Source: Oceanospirillaceae bacterium
GTDB lineage: Bacteria; Pseudomonadota; Gammaproteobacteria; Pseudomonadales; Oceanobacteraceae
Assembly: GCA_002724925.1 (NCBI GenBank)
Contig: PBQA01000037.1
Location: 1 to 64,000 of the forward strand
Direction of reading: 5' to 3'
DNA length: 64,000 nucleotides
The notes beneath the pieces were generated by a model, which worked only from the letters and a program-made list of their open reading frames with translations, was not told where the DNA came from and searched no databases. The position numbers and the translations under genes were made by a program. Below, piece after piece: positions 19,527 to 31,723 of the stretch. How positions within the stretch are numbered: the stretch's first letter is position 1; each line of letters begins with the position of its first letter.

Positions 19527-22500
19527 ATGAGAACTGGTCTGTATACTCCAGGCGAATTTAAGGATAACTGCGGCTTCGGTCTGCTTGCCCATCTTGAAGG
19601 TGAGCCAAGCCATAAACTGCTGCAGACATCTATTGAGTCCCTGACCTGCATGACACACCGTGGCGGTATTGCTGCGGACGGTAAAACCGGCGATGGCTGC
19701 GGTCTGCTGATTCAGAAACCAGACTCATTCCTGCGCGCCGTCGCCCAGGAACAAGGCATTGATTTGCCTGAACAATATGCTGTGGGCATGCTGTTTATGG
19801 ATCTGGACGATGCGGTTTACGCGGAACAGAAAGCGGCCGTTGAAGCGGCGGTTGCGGGCCAGGGCCTGAACGTCCTGGGTTGGCGTACCGTGCCAACCAG
19901 CAATGACTGTCTGGGGCCGATGGCCATAGATTGTCTGCCTCGCTTTGAGCAGATCTTTATTGCGCCTGCTGAAACGCTGGATGATACCGACCTGTCGGTA
20001 AAACTGTTCTATGCCCGTCGCTTTGCTGAAAAAGCGCTGGAACAGTACCCTGATTTCTACATTGCCAGCTTCTCTGACCGTGTACTGTCGTACAAAGGCC
20101 TGATGATGCCGGTCGATTTGCCGAACTTCTACCTGGATCTCGGTGATGAGCGTCTGGAAACCGCTATTTGTGTTTTCCATCAGCGTTTCTCGACTAACAC
20201 CATGCCTCGCTGGCCGCTGGCTCAGCCATTCCGCATGCTGGCCCACAACGGTGAGATCAACACCATTCGTGGTAACCGCAACTGGGCTAATGCCCGTGCG
20301 AGCAAGTTTGCCAGTGAACTACTGCCAAACCTGGAAGATATCTCTCCGGTAGTGAACACCACAGGCTCCGACTCTTCCTCCATGGATAACATGCTGGAAT
20401 TGCTGGCGACGGGCGGTATGAATATCTTCCGTGCGATCCGTATGATGATTCCGCCAGCCTGGCAGAATGTCGAAACCATGGACTCTGATCTGCGTGCATT
20501 TTACGAGTACAACTCCATGCACATGGAGCCGTGGGACGGTCCTGCAGGTCTGGTAATTACTGACGGCCGTTATGCGGTATGTGGCCTCGACCGCAATGGT
20601 CTGCGCCCATCTCGTTGGGTAATCACCAAAGACAACTTTATTACTGTTGCATCGGAAGTGGGCGTATACAACTACAAGCCTGAAGATGTTGTAGCGAAAG
20701 GCCGTGTTGGCCCGGGTGACATTCTGGCGATCGATACTAAAGAAGGTAAGCTGCTGCGTACCGATGATATCGACACCATGATGAAAACCTCTCAGCCATA
20801 CAAGCAGTGGCTGAAAGAAAATGCGCTGCGTATCGAGAGCCGCTTGCACCTCGAGAAAGTCGATGGTCAGGAAGCACTGTCAGGCGACGCATTGAACACC
20901 CATCAGAAGCTGCACCTGGTGACCCGAGAAGAGCGCGATCAGGTTCTGCGTCCAATGGCCGAAGACGGTCAGGAAGCAACGGGCTCTATGGGTGACGATA
21001 CCCCGATGGCGGTTCTGTCTCAGCGTGTTCGTCACGTGGCTGACTACTTCCGTCAGATGTTTGCTCAGGTTACCAACCCACCGATCGATCCACTACGTGA
21101 GTCGATCGTGATGTCGCTGGAAACCTGTATCGGTGCAGAGAAGAATGTCTTTGAAGAGACGCCAGACCACGCTAATCGTGTGATTCTGACCTCTCCAGTG
21201 CTGTCGCCACTGAAGTTTGTTGGTCTTAAAGACACTGGCCGTGATGAATTCCGCACGAATACCTTGTCGATGGCTTACCCGGCGGGCACATCGTTGAAAG
21301 ATGCCATCGTGGCTCTGGCTGACAAAGCCGAAGCAGCGATCCGCAACGGTGACGTAATCCTGATTTTGAGTGACCGTGACGTGGCTGAAGGTCAGTCTCT
21401 GATCCCAGCGCCAATGGCGACTGGTGCGGTACACCACCGTCTGAGTCAGAAAGGCCTGCGTACCAACGGTAACATCGTGGTTGAAACCGGTTCGGCTCGT
21501 GACGCACACCACTTTGCTGTCTTGCTGGGCTTTGGTGCGACTGCTGTTTACCCATGGCTTGCGTACGACATCCTCACCGACCTGCACCGCAGCGGTGAAG
21601 TTCTGGGTGACCCACTGAAATCTCAGGCGAACTACCGCAAGGCGATTCGTAAGGGGCTGCTGAAAGTGATGTCTAAGATGGGTATCTCGACCATCACTTC
21701 ATACCGTGGCTCTCAGCTGTTTGAAGCCATTGGTCTGAGCAAAGACATCGTTGATCTGTGTTTCTGCGGCGTGACCAGCCGTATTGAAGGCGCGAGCTTC
21801 ACCGACTTTGAAGAAGACCTGATGGTCATCAACAAGGTTGCCTGGAAAGCACGTAAACAGATCGAACAAGGCGGTCTGCTGAAATATGTTCACGGTGGCG
21901 AATACCACGCGTACAACCCAGATGTGGTTAAGAACATTCAGGAAGCAGTCCAGACTAACTCGCAAGCGGCCTATGACCGTTTCGCCGAGCTGGTAAATAA
22001 GCGTCCTGTCGCAACGATCCGCGACATGCTGACCTTCCGCAAAGATATCCAGTCAATTGATATCTCTGAAGTGGAACCGGCTGAGAAAATCTTCCCTCGC
22101 TTTGATACAGCGGCGATGTCTCTGGGGGCTCTGTCTCCAGAAGCCCATGAAGCACTGGCGATGGCAATGAACGAACTGGGTGGTCGCTCGAACTCGGGTG
22201 AAGGCGGCGAAGACCCACTGCGTTACGGCACGACACGTAACTCTAAAATTAAGCAGATCGCTTCCGGTCGTTTCGGTGTGACTCCTCACTACCTGTCCAG
22301 CGCTGAAGTGCTGCAGATTAAGGTGGCTCAAGGCGCGAAGCCGGGCGAAGGTGGCCAGCTGCCAGGTGGTAAAGTTAACCAGCTGATCGCGACCCTGCGT
22401 TACTCAGTACCAGGCGTGACGCTGATTTCTCCACCACCACATCACGATATTTATTCGATCGAAGATCTGGCGCAGCTGATCTATGACCTGAAGCAGGTGA

Positions 22501-23978
22501 ACCCAACTGCACTGGTATCGGTGAAACTGGTATCTGAACCGGGTGTTGGCACGATCGCAGCGGGTGTGGCCAAGGCCTACGCCGACCTGATCACCATCTC
22601 TGGTTACGACGGTGGCACGGCAGCGTCTCCGCTGACGTCTATTAAGTACGCGGGTTCTCCTTGGGAGCTGGGTCTGTCCGAAGCGCACCAGGCGCTGCGT
22701 GGCAATGACCTGCGTGGCAACGTACGTGTTCAGACCGATGGTGGTCTGAAATCTGGTCTCGACGTGGTGAAAGCGGCGATTCTGGGTGCTGAATCCTTCG
22801 GTTTCGGCACGCTGCCAATGGTTGCTGTGGGCTGTAAATACCTGCGTATCTGTCACCTGAACAACTGTGCGACCGGTGTTGCCACGCAGAACGATGATCT
22901 GCGTGAGAAGCACTACATCGGCACCAAAGAGATGGTCGTGAATTACTTCCGCTTTGTAGCTGAAGAAGTTCGTGGCTGGATGGCAAAAGTCGGTGTTCGC
23001 TCCATGGAAGAGCTGGTAGGTCGTACAGATCTGCTGGAAGTTCTGGAAGGCAAGACCGAGAAGCAGCGTCATCTGGATCTGTCACCGCTGCTGGGCAGTG
23101 ACCTGATTCCGGCCGACAAGCCGCACACGGTGAAAGTTGAGCGCAACAAGCCTTATGACGAAGGTCTGCTGGCGGAGCGTATGGTTGAAGAAACTCTGTC
23201 TGCGATTGAAAACAAAGCAGGCGGTGAGTTCAGCTTCCACATCACCAACTGTGACCGTTCTGTTGGTGCTCGCCTGTCTGGTGAAATCGCCAAACGCCAC
23301 GGTAACCAAGGCATGGCTAACGCGCCAATCCGCCTGAACTTGACCGGTATTGCTGGACAGTCGTTCGGTGTATGGAACGCTGGCGGCCTGGAGATGGTTC
23401 TTGAAGGCGATGCGAACGACTATGTCGGTAAGGGTATGACTGGCGGTAAGCTGGTTATCCGTCCGCCTCAAGGTTCTACCTTCAAGACCAACGACACCTC
23501 TATTGTAGGTAACACCTGTCTGTACGGTGCAACCGGCGGTAAGCTGCTGGCGGCAGGCCGCGCTGGTGAGCGTTTCGGTGTGCGTAACTCCGGCGTTCAC
23601 GCCGTGGTTGAAGGTGCTGGTGACCACTGCTGTGAGTATATGACCGGCGGTATGATCTGTGTGCTTGGCGAGACTGGCTATAACTTCGGCGCGGGTATGA
23701 CGGGCGGTTTCGCTTACGTACTCGACCGCGACAATACGTTTGTTGATAAGTACAACCATGAACTGGTGGATATTCACCGCATCAGTAATGAAGAGACTGA
23801 AGGTCATCGCAACCACCTGCGTAGCGTGATTCGTGAGTTCGTGGAAGAGACCGGAAGCGAGTGGGGCCAGCAGATTCTGAATGACTTTGATGGCTTCATT
23901 GGTAAATTCTGGCTGGTTAAGCCGAAAGCGGCTGACTTACAACAACTGCTGAACAGTACCCGTGCTCGTCCTGAGTAA
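19527..23978 (+). CDS. gltB: Glutamate synthase (NADPH) large subunit
   Basis: This is the alpha subunit of GOGAT, making glutamate from glutamine and 2-oxoglutarate. From ATG 19527 it is 1,483 residues. The class II amidotransferase domain begins at NCGFGLLAH, whose Cys is the nucleophile after propeptide removal. The FMN/synthase domain contains [15 protein letters not shown] for the 3Fe-4S cluster, and the C-terminal GXGXG beta-helix is present. The open frame begins 12 codons earlier without support. The gltD start lies 30 bp downstream, so the two are cotranscribed. Confidence 0.97.
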   Translation: MRTGLYTPGEFKDNCGFGLLAHLEGEPSHKLLQTSIESLTCMTHRGGIAADGKTGDGCGLLIQKPDSFLRAVAQEQGIDLPEQYAVGMLFMDLDDAVYAEQKAAVEAAVAGQGLNVLGWRTVPTSNDCLGPMAIDCLPRFEQIFIAPAETLDDTDLSVKLFYARRFAEKALEQYPDFYIASFSDRVLSYKGLMMPVDLPNFYLDLGDERLETAICVFHQRFSTNTMPRWPLAQPFRMLAHNGEINTIRGNRNWANARASKFASELLPNLEDISPVVNTTGSDSSSMDNMLELLATGGMNIFRAIRMMIPPAWQNVETMDSDLRAFYEYNSMHMEPWDGPAGLVITDGRYAVCGLDRNGLRPSRWVITKDNFITVASEVGVYNYKPEDVVAKGRVGPGDILAIDTKEGKLLRTDDIDTMMKTSQPYKQWLKENALRIESRLHLEKVDGQEALSGDALNTHQKLHLVTREERDQVLRPMAEDGQEATGSMGDDTPMAVLSQRVRHVADYFRQMFAQVTNPPIDPLRESIVMSLETCIGAEKNVFEETPDHANRVILTSPVLSPLKFVGLKDTGRDEFRTNTLSMAYPAGTSLKDAIVALADKAEAAIRNGDVILILSDRDVAEGQSLIPAPMATGAVHHRLSQKGLRTNGNIVVETGSARDAHHFAVLLGFGATAVYPWLAYDILTDLHRSGEVLGDPLKSQANYRKAIRKGLLKVMSKMGISTITSYRGSQLFEAIGLSKDIVDLCFCGVTSRIEGASFTDFEEDLMVINKVAWKARKQIEQGGLLKYVHGGEYHAYNPDVVKNIQEAVQTNSQAAYDRFAELVNKRPVATIRDMLTFRKDIQSIDISEVEPAEKIFPRFDTAAMSLGALSPEAHEALAMAMNELGGRSNSGEGGEDPLRYGTTRNSKIKQIASGRFGVTPHYLSSAEVLQIKVAQGAKPGEGGQLPGGKVNQLIATLRYSVPGVTLISPPPHHDIYSIEDLAQLIYDLKQVNPTALVSVKLVSEPGVGTIAAGVAKAYADLITISGYDGGTAASPLTSIKYAGSPWELGLSEAHQALRGNDLRGNVRVQTDGGLKSGLDVVKAAILGAESFGFGTLPMVAVGCKYLRICHLNNCATGVATQNDDLREKHYIGTKEMVVNYFRFVAEEVRGWMAKVGVRSMEELVGRTDLLEVLEGKTEKQRHLDLSPLLGSDLIPADKPHTVKVERNKPYDEGLLAERMVEETLSAIENKAGGEFSFHITNCDRSVGARLSGEIAKRHGNQGMANAPIRLNLTGIAGQSFGVWNAGGLEMVLEGDANDYVGKGMTGGKLVIRPPQGSTFKTNDTSIVGNTCLYGATGGKLLAAGRAGERFGVRNSGVHAVVEGAGDHCCEYMTGGMICVLGETGYNFGAGMTGGFAYVLDRDNTFVDKYNHELVDIHRISNEETEGHRNHLRSVIREFVEETGSEWGQQILNDFDGFIGKFWLVKPKAADLQQLLNSTRARPE

Positions 23979-25427
<1,449 letters not shown>

Positions 25428-25473
25428 TTCTGTACCTGCATGACATAGCCGTCGGACGTGACCGACTGCGCCA

Positions 25474-25506
25474 GAAAACGCGACTTCGGTCGCGTTTTCT
25501 TTTTTT
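25474..25506 (+). terminator. rho-independent terminator of gltBD
   Basis: GAAAACGCGAC and GTCGCGTTTTC pair around a TTCG tetraloop, and a run of T follows. This is a textbook intrinsic terminator 46 bp after gltD. Confidence 0.93.
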
Positions 25507-25589
25507 GCGCTAGAGCTAAAATGGCAAGCAGGGTATGCTGGCCAGTGATTTGATATACCTTTCTGACTGAATCCAGATGGAGCTGCACC

Positions 25590-27203
25590 ATGAGTATGTA
25601 TCGTTTTTATCTTACCGCGTTGATGGCTGGGTTGCTGGCTGGCTGTGGCGGTGGCGATCCGGTCGTACCCGCTGATGAAGAGTCCGACTCCGGCAGTGGA
25701 GATGATGGTGGGAGTGAAGTCAGTGCAGCTACTTCTTCGTACTATCCACTGCAGTTCTATATTACTGGTGAGGGCTATACGGACGAGAGTGACGTATTCG
25801 CCGGAGTGTGGTTCAGTCCTCTGATACACGGGTTTGTTATTTCTCCCGTTCACGCTGAAACGCTGGCTCCATTAGAAAATCCCGATATCACCAATTATGT
25901 GGTTACAGTTGACGGCGAACCGGTGTCTGCCGCAGAGCAAGGCCTTATGATGCAAAAGATTATCGGTCTTCCCGTTGATCTTCGTACCGCAATTGTCCTG
26001 GATACCAGTGCGAGTAATAGTGCGGCTGCAGGAGTGTCCGTCAGTGCTCTGGTAAATGAAGTAAAAGATTACATTGCAGCTGCACAGGCGAGCAGCAATC
26101 CGATCATAGCGCAACAGCAATATACACTGGTCGCGTATGCTGACGCTGGTGATGGTGTAGATGCGTTAGTTGCTGACTTCACTACCGATGCCGCCACGTT
26201 AAATGCTGCCCTTGATGCTTTGCCGGCAACCTGGGGCGACCGCGGGGCGAGTTCTGCAACGTATGAAGCAATCGTCACGGCTGTAGGTCGTTACGTCGGT
26301 ACTGGTAGTGGTGGCGTATCAGCTGATATTGATCTGTTTACAGATGACCTCGATGATCTCACTGAAGGCTATACTTATAACGGCTCCTTCTTTGGAAATA
26401 CAGCTTACCAGCTGACAGGTGTAAGGGTATCGAATGTTGTTCTGGTATCTGCCGGAGCGAACACGAACACCCAGGCATTTAATAAGGAAGATGCGTTACA
26501 GGCGCTGAATTGGCAGTCGCTTCTTCAGTTTGTAGAAGACGATGGCAGTGGAGCAACAGACGACCAGGCGGATGGAGAGACAGAAAGTCAAAACTCAGAT
26601 ACTTTGAGCATCGGTAAACCTCTGATCTACGTTTCAGTAGCCGAGTCGGGAGTTGAACCAGCGGCAGGGATCGCTGAGCTGGCTACTGAGGTTATCAGTA
26701 CTAATTCGCTGACATCGTTCGATTTCGCATCGCAAGTGATTGCGGCACAGGAAGCGGCGTTTGATGAGCGTATGTTGCTTGATAACCAGTATCTCGTTCG
26801 ATATGCCATGTTTGAGCGTGATGGTACGCATGAAGCGATCTTTCAGAGTGAGTCCGATGGCTACAACTACGCTCTTACGACAGATATCGACCTGAGCGAT
26901 GGTAGCTTTTTACTGTTTCCTGAGACTGAACCAGTGGTCGAAATTGCAGGGCCGAAAAACGGGTATATACCGGCAGGCTCAGTAAGTCTGTCTGATGTAA
27001 CCAGCCTTTACCCCGCGACTCGCTGGACTGTCGCAACCTACGAGGCGGCTGATTACAGCTGGACTGTTGGAGGTTCCCTACGAAATGCCAACGCCGACGG
27101 CTCGATCACAATTTCTTCGGGAGATATTGGTCAGGCAGTTGTGCTAACCAACGATTCACTCAGCTCAGGAACAACGGCAGCCTCATTAACTGTCGTCCAG
27201 TAA
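25590..27203 (+). CDS. Lipoprotein with a vWA-like domain, function unknown
   Basis: The 537-residue product has a lipoprotein signal (LLAGC, Cys19), then an acidic Ser/Gly-rich linker. A domain beginning RTAIVLDTSASNS at about residue 130 matches the DxSxS MIDAS motif of von Willebrand factor A domains. Later come acidic loops (DIDLFTDDLDDL) and a C-terminal beta-rich segment rich in Ser/Thr. I do not recognise a named family. It lies alone between gltD and hemE with terminators on both sides, so it is probably a monocistronic envelope or adhesion protein. The role is inference. Confidence 0.7.
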   Translation: MSMYRFYLTALMAGLLAGCGGGDPVVPADEESDSGSGDDGGSEVSAATSSYYPLQFYITGEGYTDESDVFAGVWFSPLIHGFVISPVHAETLAPLENPDITNYVVTVDGEPVSAAEQGLMMQKIIGLPVDLRTAIVLDTSASNSAAAGVSVSALVNEVKDYIAAAQASSNPIIAQQQYTLVAYADAGDGVDALVADFTTDAATLNAALDALPATWGDRGASSATYEAIVTAVGRYVGTGSGGVSADIDLFTDDLDDLTEGYTYNGSFFGNTAYQLTGVRVSNVVLVSAGANTNTQAFNKEDALQALNWQSLLQFVEDDGSGATDDQADGETESQNSDTLSIGKPLIYVSVAESGVEPAAGIAELATEVISTNSLTSFDFASQVIAAQEAAFDERMLLDNQYLVRYAMFERDGTHEAIFQSESDGYNYALTTDIDLSDGSFLLFPETEPVVEIAGPKNGYIPAGSVSLSDVTSLYPATRWTVATYEAADYSWTVGGSLRNANADGSITISSGDIGQAVVLTNDSLSSGTTAASLTVVQ

Positions 27204-27218
27204 CTGTGCTCATGTCAC

Positions 27219-27244
27219 AAACCCGGCCCTGCGCCGGGTTTTTT
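27219..27244 (+). terminator. rho-independent terminator
   Basis: AACCCGGC and GCCGGGTT form a short GC-rich stem followed by T residues, 16 bp after the lipoprotein stop. Confidence 0.88.
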
Positions 27245-27289
27245 GTTATTATTCCTGCCTGAAATTTTTTACATTACTCCGGAAGTTTT

Positions 27290-28354
27290 ATGTCTGAGCT
27301 TAAAAACGATCGTTTTCTGCGTGCCTTATTGCGTGAGCCTGTCGATCGCACTCCAATATGGATGATGCGTCAGGCAGGGCGCTACTTGCCTGAATACAAG
27401 GCGACCCGTGCTCAGGCCGGCGACTTTATGTCTCTTTGTAAAAATGCTGAGCTGGCTTGCGAAGTTACTATTCAGCCGCTGGAGCGCTTTCCGCTGGATG
27501 CTGCGATTCTGTTTTCCGATATCCTGACCATTCCGGATGCCATGGGGTTGGGTCTGTATTTTGAGACCGGCGAGGGGCCTCGCTTCAAGAAGGTCGTGCG
27601 CACAGAGCAGGATGTTGCTGACCTTCCGGTTGCAAATACAGAAGCGGACCTGGATTACGTACTGAAGGCAGTCTCTACCATTCGCAGCGAGCTGAATGGT
27701 CGCGTTCCTTTGATTGGTTTCTCAGGCAGCCCATGGACACTGGCAACCTACATGGTTGAGGGCGGATCATCAAAAGACTTCCGCCACGTAAAGGCCATGA
27801 TGTACGACACGCCAGAAGTGATGCATGAATTGCTGAATAAGTTAGCGTTATCTGTGATTGATTACCTTAACGGTCAGATTAAGGCAGGTGCGCAAGCGGT
27901 TCAGATCTTTGATACCTGGGGAGGCAGCCTCAGTGACGTTGCCTACCGCGAGTTCTCGCTCAAGTATATGAAGCAGATTGTTGATGGCCTTATTCGTGAG
28001 CACGACGGTCATAAGATCCCTGTGATTCTGTTCACTAAAGGTGGCGGTCAGTGGCTGGAGTTGATGGCCGATACGGGTGCTGATGGTCTGGGTCTCGACT
28101 GGACGACGGACATTGGCAATGCCCGCGGGCGTGTAGGTAACCGCGTTGCGCTACAAGGGAATATGGACCCATCCGTGCTGTATGCATCGCCAGCGACTAT
28201 TCGCGCAGAAGTGAAGCGGATTCTCGATAGTTATGGTCAAGGCTCGGGTCACATCTTTAACCTGGGGCACGGCATTCATCAGTTTGTTGACCCCGAGCAT
28301 GCGAAGGCCTTTGTTGAAGCTGTTGTTGAGCTGAGCCCTCAGTACCACAGTTGA
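27290..28354 (+). CDS. hemE: Uroporphyrinogen decarboxylase
   Basis: HemE decarboxylates uroporphyrinogen III to coproporphyrinogen III in haem synthesis. The 354-residue protein carries the signature [15 protein letters not shown] in the form [16 protein letters not shown] and the second signature [13 protein letters not shown]. Catalytic Asp in [14 protein letters not shown] is present. It lies between two terminators, so it is probably monocistronic. Confidence 0.96.
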   Translation: MSELKNDRFLRALLREPVDRTPIWMMRQAGRYLPEYKATRAQAGDFMSLCKNAELACEVTIQPLERFPLDAAILFSDILTIPDAMGLGLYFETGEGPRFKKVVRTEQDVADLPVANTEADLDYVLKAVSTIRSELNGRVPLIGFSGSPWTLATYMVEGGSSKDFRHVKAMMYDTPEVMHELLNKLALSVIDYLNGQIKAGAQAVQIFDTWGGSLSDVAYREFSLKYMKQIVDGLIREHDGHKIPVILFTKGGGQWLELMADTGADGLGLDWTTDIGNARGRVGNRVALQGNMDPSVLYASPATIRAEVKRILDSYGQGSGHIFNLGHGIHQFVDPEHAKAFVEAVVELSPQYHS

Positions 28355-28365
28355 GACCGCGGAGA

Positions 28366-28394
28366 TAAAAAGCCCTGTCAGTCGGGGTTTTTTA
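28366..28394 (+). terminator. rho-independent terminator of hemE
   Basis: AAAAAGCCC and GGGGTTTTTT form an imperfect stem with a T-tract, 12 bp after hemE. Confidence 0.75.
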
Positions 28395-28505
28395 TCGTCT
28401 ATAGTTAGTGATTCGAGCTGACAATACTTCGCAAATGGCACTTCTGTCTTAAAAGTGCGGAGCTGATACACTTATTGTACAACTGTGAGTGGAGACTCTC
28501 TGAAT

Positions 28506-31307
28506 ATGAACCTCATCTGGGTTCCTCTTCTACCCCTGCTGGGCTGCCTGGTGTCACTGTTACTCGGGCGTTACCCACGATCAACAATGGCGCTTGGCGC
28601 TGCCATTCTGCCTGCTATTGCCTTAGGTATAGTTGTCTCTCTCGCACCAGAGGTTATGTCGGGCAACAACCCTGTCGTGACGTTTGACTGGGTACCAGCG
28701 TTATCCCTGCAGATAAGCTTCATGCTTGATGGCCTGGCATTGATGTTTAGCCTGCTGATCCTTGGTATCGGTCTGCTGGTGATTCTGTACGCTCGCTACT
28801 ATTTGTCTGAAGCCGATAATGCCGGTCGTTTTTATGCCAGCCTGCTGTTATTTATGACAGCAATGCTTGGTGTTGTTCTCTCGGCAAACCTGATTCAGCT
28901 CTGGTTTTTCTGGGAGCTGACCAGTGTCAGCTCCTTTATGCTCATTAGCTATTGGTCACATCGTTCCGATGCCCGAAAGGGCGCCCGTATGGCGATGACC
29001 ATTACCGGTGCTGGTGGACTGGCCTTGCTGGCTGGCCTGATTCTGATTGGCGAAGTTGTTGGCAGTTATGACCTGCAAACTGTGTTGGCCAGCGGCAGCC
29101 TGATCGCAGAACACAGCCTGTACCCTGTCATCGTCGTTCTGGTGCTGCTGGGTGCGTTTACCAAGTCGGCGCAGTTCCCTTTCCACTCGTGGCTACCACA
29201 AGCGATGGCGGCACCTACGCCGGTCTCTGCTTATCTGCATTCTGCAACCATGGTGAAGGCGGGCATCTTTCTGATGGCTCGCTTCTACCCTGTATTGTCT
29301 GATACGCACTTGTGGTTCGCTCTGGTGAGCCTGGTTGGTCTGACGACCTTGCTGGTAGGGGCTTACACCGCTCTGTTTAAGCACGACCTTAAGGGGTTGC
29401 TGGCGTATTCGACCATCAGTCACCTGGGTCTTATTACTCTCCTTCTTGGCCTGGATACCGAGCTGGCTTCCATTGCTGCTATGTTTCACGTGATTAACCA
29501 CGCCGTTTTTAAGGCATCGTTGTTTATGGCAGCGGGGATCATTGATCACGAGTCCGGTTCGCGTGATATGCGCAAACTCAATGGTCTTTTCCGTTACATG
29601 CCGTATACCGCAACCCTGGCTATGGTGGCAGCGTCATCGATGGCAGGTGTGCCGTTGCTGAATGGCTTCTTGTCGAAGGAAATGTTGTTCGCTGAATCTC
29701 TGCATCAGGAAACCTTCGGTTCTCTATCCTGGCTGATTCCTTTGCTGGTAACGTTTGGCGGGGCTCTGGCTGTTGCCTACTCACTTCGTTTTGTTCACGA
29801 CGTATTCTTTAACGGAGAGCCGATCGGCCTGGAGAAAACACCGCACGAGCCGCCACGTTACATGCGCGTCCCCGTCGAGATTTTGGTGGTTCTATGTCTG
29901 TTGGTCGGTGTTCTGCCAGATCTGATTGTTGGTGACCTGCTGGTTGCCGTCGGTGCTTCACTGATGCCGGCAGGCGTTCCTGAGTTTAGTATTTCTATCT
30001 GGCATGGCTTCAATATTCCGCTTCTGATGAGCTTCCTCGCTGTGCTGGGCGGTGTCGCTCTTTATCGTCAGCGTCGCCATATGTTTAATTTCCAGGCTCG
30101 CTTTACCGAGGTTGACCCTAAGCTGGCCTTTGAACATATGATTCAGACGCTGGTTGAGCGCGCACGCTCGGTACAGTTGTGGCTCGACAACGGTAGCTTC
30201 CAGCGTTACGCGCTGTGGTTGTTGCTGATGGCAATCGCTGCGATGAGTGTCCCTATGGTGAACATTCCTCATGCACGCGGAAGCCTGGAAGTAACCGAAC
30301 TGGACATGGTGGCTCTGGGTGGTGCTCTGCTTATGATTGTTGCCTCTGTGGCGACGGCGATGCTTAGCCATCAACGCCTTCTGGCGCTGGTGACTATTTC
30401 AGTTGTTGGCTTGGTGGTTTCTGTCGCATTTGCCTGGTTCTCAGCCCCGGACCTCGCGCTGACGCAGCTGTCTGTTGAGGTTGCGACCATTATCCTTTTC
30501 TTGCTAGCGCTTTATTTTCTTCCGCAGAAAGTCAGCCTTAATCACCTTTCACCCGGGCGCATTGTTCGCGACATGGGTATTGCTACGGCAGCAGGTGCCA
30601 TTGTGGGAACGTTGACCTATGCCATGCTGACGCGTCCGTTTGACAGTATCAGTAGCTTCTTCACGGCCAACGCGAAAACCGGCGGTGGTGGTACCAATGT
30701 TGTTAACGTCATTCTGGTCGATTTCCGTGGCTTCGATACCTTTGGTGAAATTACCGTACTGGCGATTGCAGCGATCGGTATCTACAAATTGCTGGCGGGT
30801 GTACGCCTGTTCGTACCTGCTGCGGATATGGACGGTCGGCCATGGTCGAAAGACAGCCACCCGCTTATGTTGATGCAGATATCTCAGAGCCTGCTCCCTC
30901 TTGCTCTACTGGTGTCTGCCTATATTTTCCTGCGTGGGCATAATCTTCCCGGTGGCGGTTTCATCGCAGGTCTGATCACGGCGATTGCCCTGATTCAGCA
31001 ATATGTGGCAAACGGTGTTGTTTGGATGCGTGATCGCGGTGATCTTAAGTTTCAATGGTTTATCGTCTGGGGGCTATTTATCGCCTTCGCCTCTGGTGTC
31101 GGAAGCTGGTTCTTTGAGCGTCCGTTCCTGACATCCTGGTTTGATTATTTCTACCTGCCATTGGTAGGTAAGTTTGAGTTAGCCAGCGCAATGGCGTTTG
31201 ATCTTGGTGTTTATCTGACGGTCATTGGTGCAACGTTGTCGATTCTTGCCAACCTCGGTAAGTTGACGACGACAGACCGACCCACGCGGCCTGGAAGGAG
31301 ATCCTGA
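28506..31307 (+). CDS. mrpA: Na+/H+ antiporter subunit A fused to B (MrpAB/PhaAB)
   Basis: This is the largest subunit of the multisubunit Mrp/Pha/Sha cation/proton antiporter in the inner membrane, about 933 residues and more than 20 predicted helices. The NuoL-like part contains KSAQFPFHSWLPQAMAAPTP, KAGIFLMAR and LLAYSTISHLG, typical of proton-translocating complex I-like subunits. The C-terminal third is MrpB-like (SLLPLALLVSAYIFLRGHNLPGGGF), so A and B are fused as in Pseudomonas and Sinorhizobium. I prefer ATG 28506; a GTG at 28485 lacks an RBS. The stop overlaps the C-subunit start. It heads a six-gene operon. Confidence 0.92.
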   Translation: MNLIWVPLLPLLGCLVSLLLGRYPRSTMALGAAILPAIALGIVVSLAPEVMSGNNPVVTFDWVPALSLQISFMLDGLALMFSLLILGIGLLVILYARYYLSEADNAGRFYASLLLFMTAMLGVVLSANLIQLWFFWELTSVSSFMLISYWSHRSDARKGARMAMTITGAGGLALLAGLILIGEVVGSYDLQTVLASGSLIAEHSLYPVIVVLVLLGAFTKSAQFPFHSWLPQAMAAPTPVSAYLHSATMVKAGIFLMARFYPVLSDTHLWFALVSLVGLTTLLVGAYTALFKHDLKGLLAYSTISHLGLITLLLGLDTELASIAAMFHVINHAVFKASLFMAAGIIDHESGSRDMRKLNGLFRYMPYTATLAMVAASSMAGVPLLNGFLSKEMLFAESLHQETFGSLSWLIPLLVTFGGALAVAYSLRFVHDVFFNGEPIGLEKTPHEPPRYMRVPVEILVVLCLLVGVLPDLIVGDLLVAVGASLMPAGVPEFSISIWHGFNIPLLMSFLAVLGGVALYRQRRHMFNFQARFTEVDPKLAFEHMIQTLVERARSVQLWLDNGSFQRYALWLLLMAIAAMSVPMVNIPHARGSLEVTELDMVALGGALLMIVASVATAMLSHQRLLALVTISVVGLVVSVAFAWFSAPDLALTQLSVEVATIILFLLALYFLPQKVSLNHLSPGRIVRDMGIATAAGAIVGTLTYAMLTRPFDSISSFFTANAKTGGGGTNVVNVILVDFRGFDTFGEITVLAIAAIGIYKLLAGVRLFVPAADMDGRPWSKDSHPLMLMQISQSLLPLALLVSAYIFLRGHNLPGGGFIAGLITAIALIQQYVANGVVWMRDRGDLKFQWFIVWGLFIAFASGVGSWFFERPFLTSWFDYFYLPLVGKFELASAMAFDLGVYLTVIGATLSILANLGKLTTTDRPTRPGRRS

Positions 31308-31723
31308 TGGAGTTGATTTTTGCAGTTACTGTCGGCGTGATGGTGACTTGTTCAGTCTTTCTGATGTTGCGGGGCCACACCTTTGCGGTTGTTATTGGTC
31401 TCACACTGATGTCTTACGCTGTAAACCTGTTTTTGTTTGCAAGCGGTGGGCTCGCGCTGCATAAGCCAGCCATTCTGGCGGATGGTGCTGAATACTCAGA
31501 TCCGCTGCCACAGGCGCTCGTCCTGACTGCGATCGTTATCGGTTTTGCAATGACGGCCTTTGCTCTGATTCTTGCAATCCGTGCTCGTGCGGACCTGGGC
31601 AATGATCAGGTGGATGGTCGTGCCTTGCCGGGGGATTCTCTGGCGAACAAAGAGTCACAGGGAAAAATGCGACAAAACCCTGTCAGCAGCACTGCGAAAA
31701 ACACCGGAGGTAAGACAAGGTGA
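31307..31723 (+). CDS. mrpC: Na+/H+ antiporter subunit C (MrpC)
   Basis: This is a NuoK-like subunit of 138 residues with three membrane helices and the conserved GLTLMSYAVNLFLF region. Its C-terminal 35 residues form a polar tail. It overlaps mrpA by one base and mrpD by 4 bp, so expression is coupled. Confidence 0.92.
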   Translation: MELIFAVTVGVMVTCSVFLMLRGHTFAVVIGLTLMSYAVNLFLFASGGLALHKPAILADGAEYSDPLPQALVLTAIVIGFAMTAFALILAIRARADLGNDQVDGRALPGDSLANKESQGKMRQNPVSSTAKNTGGKTR

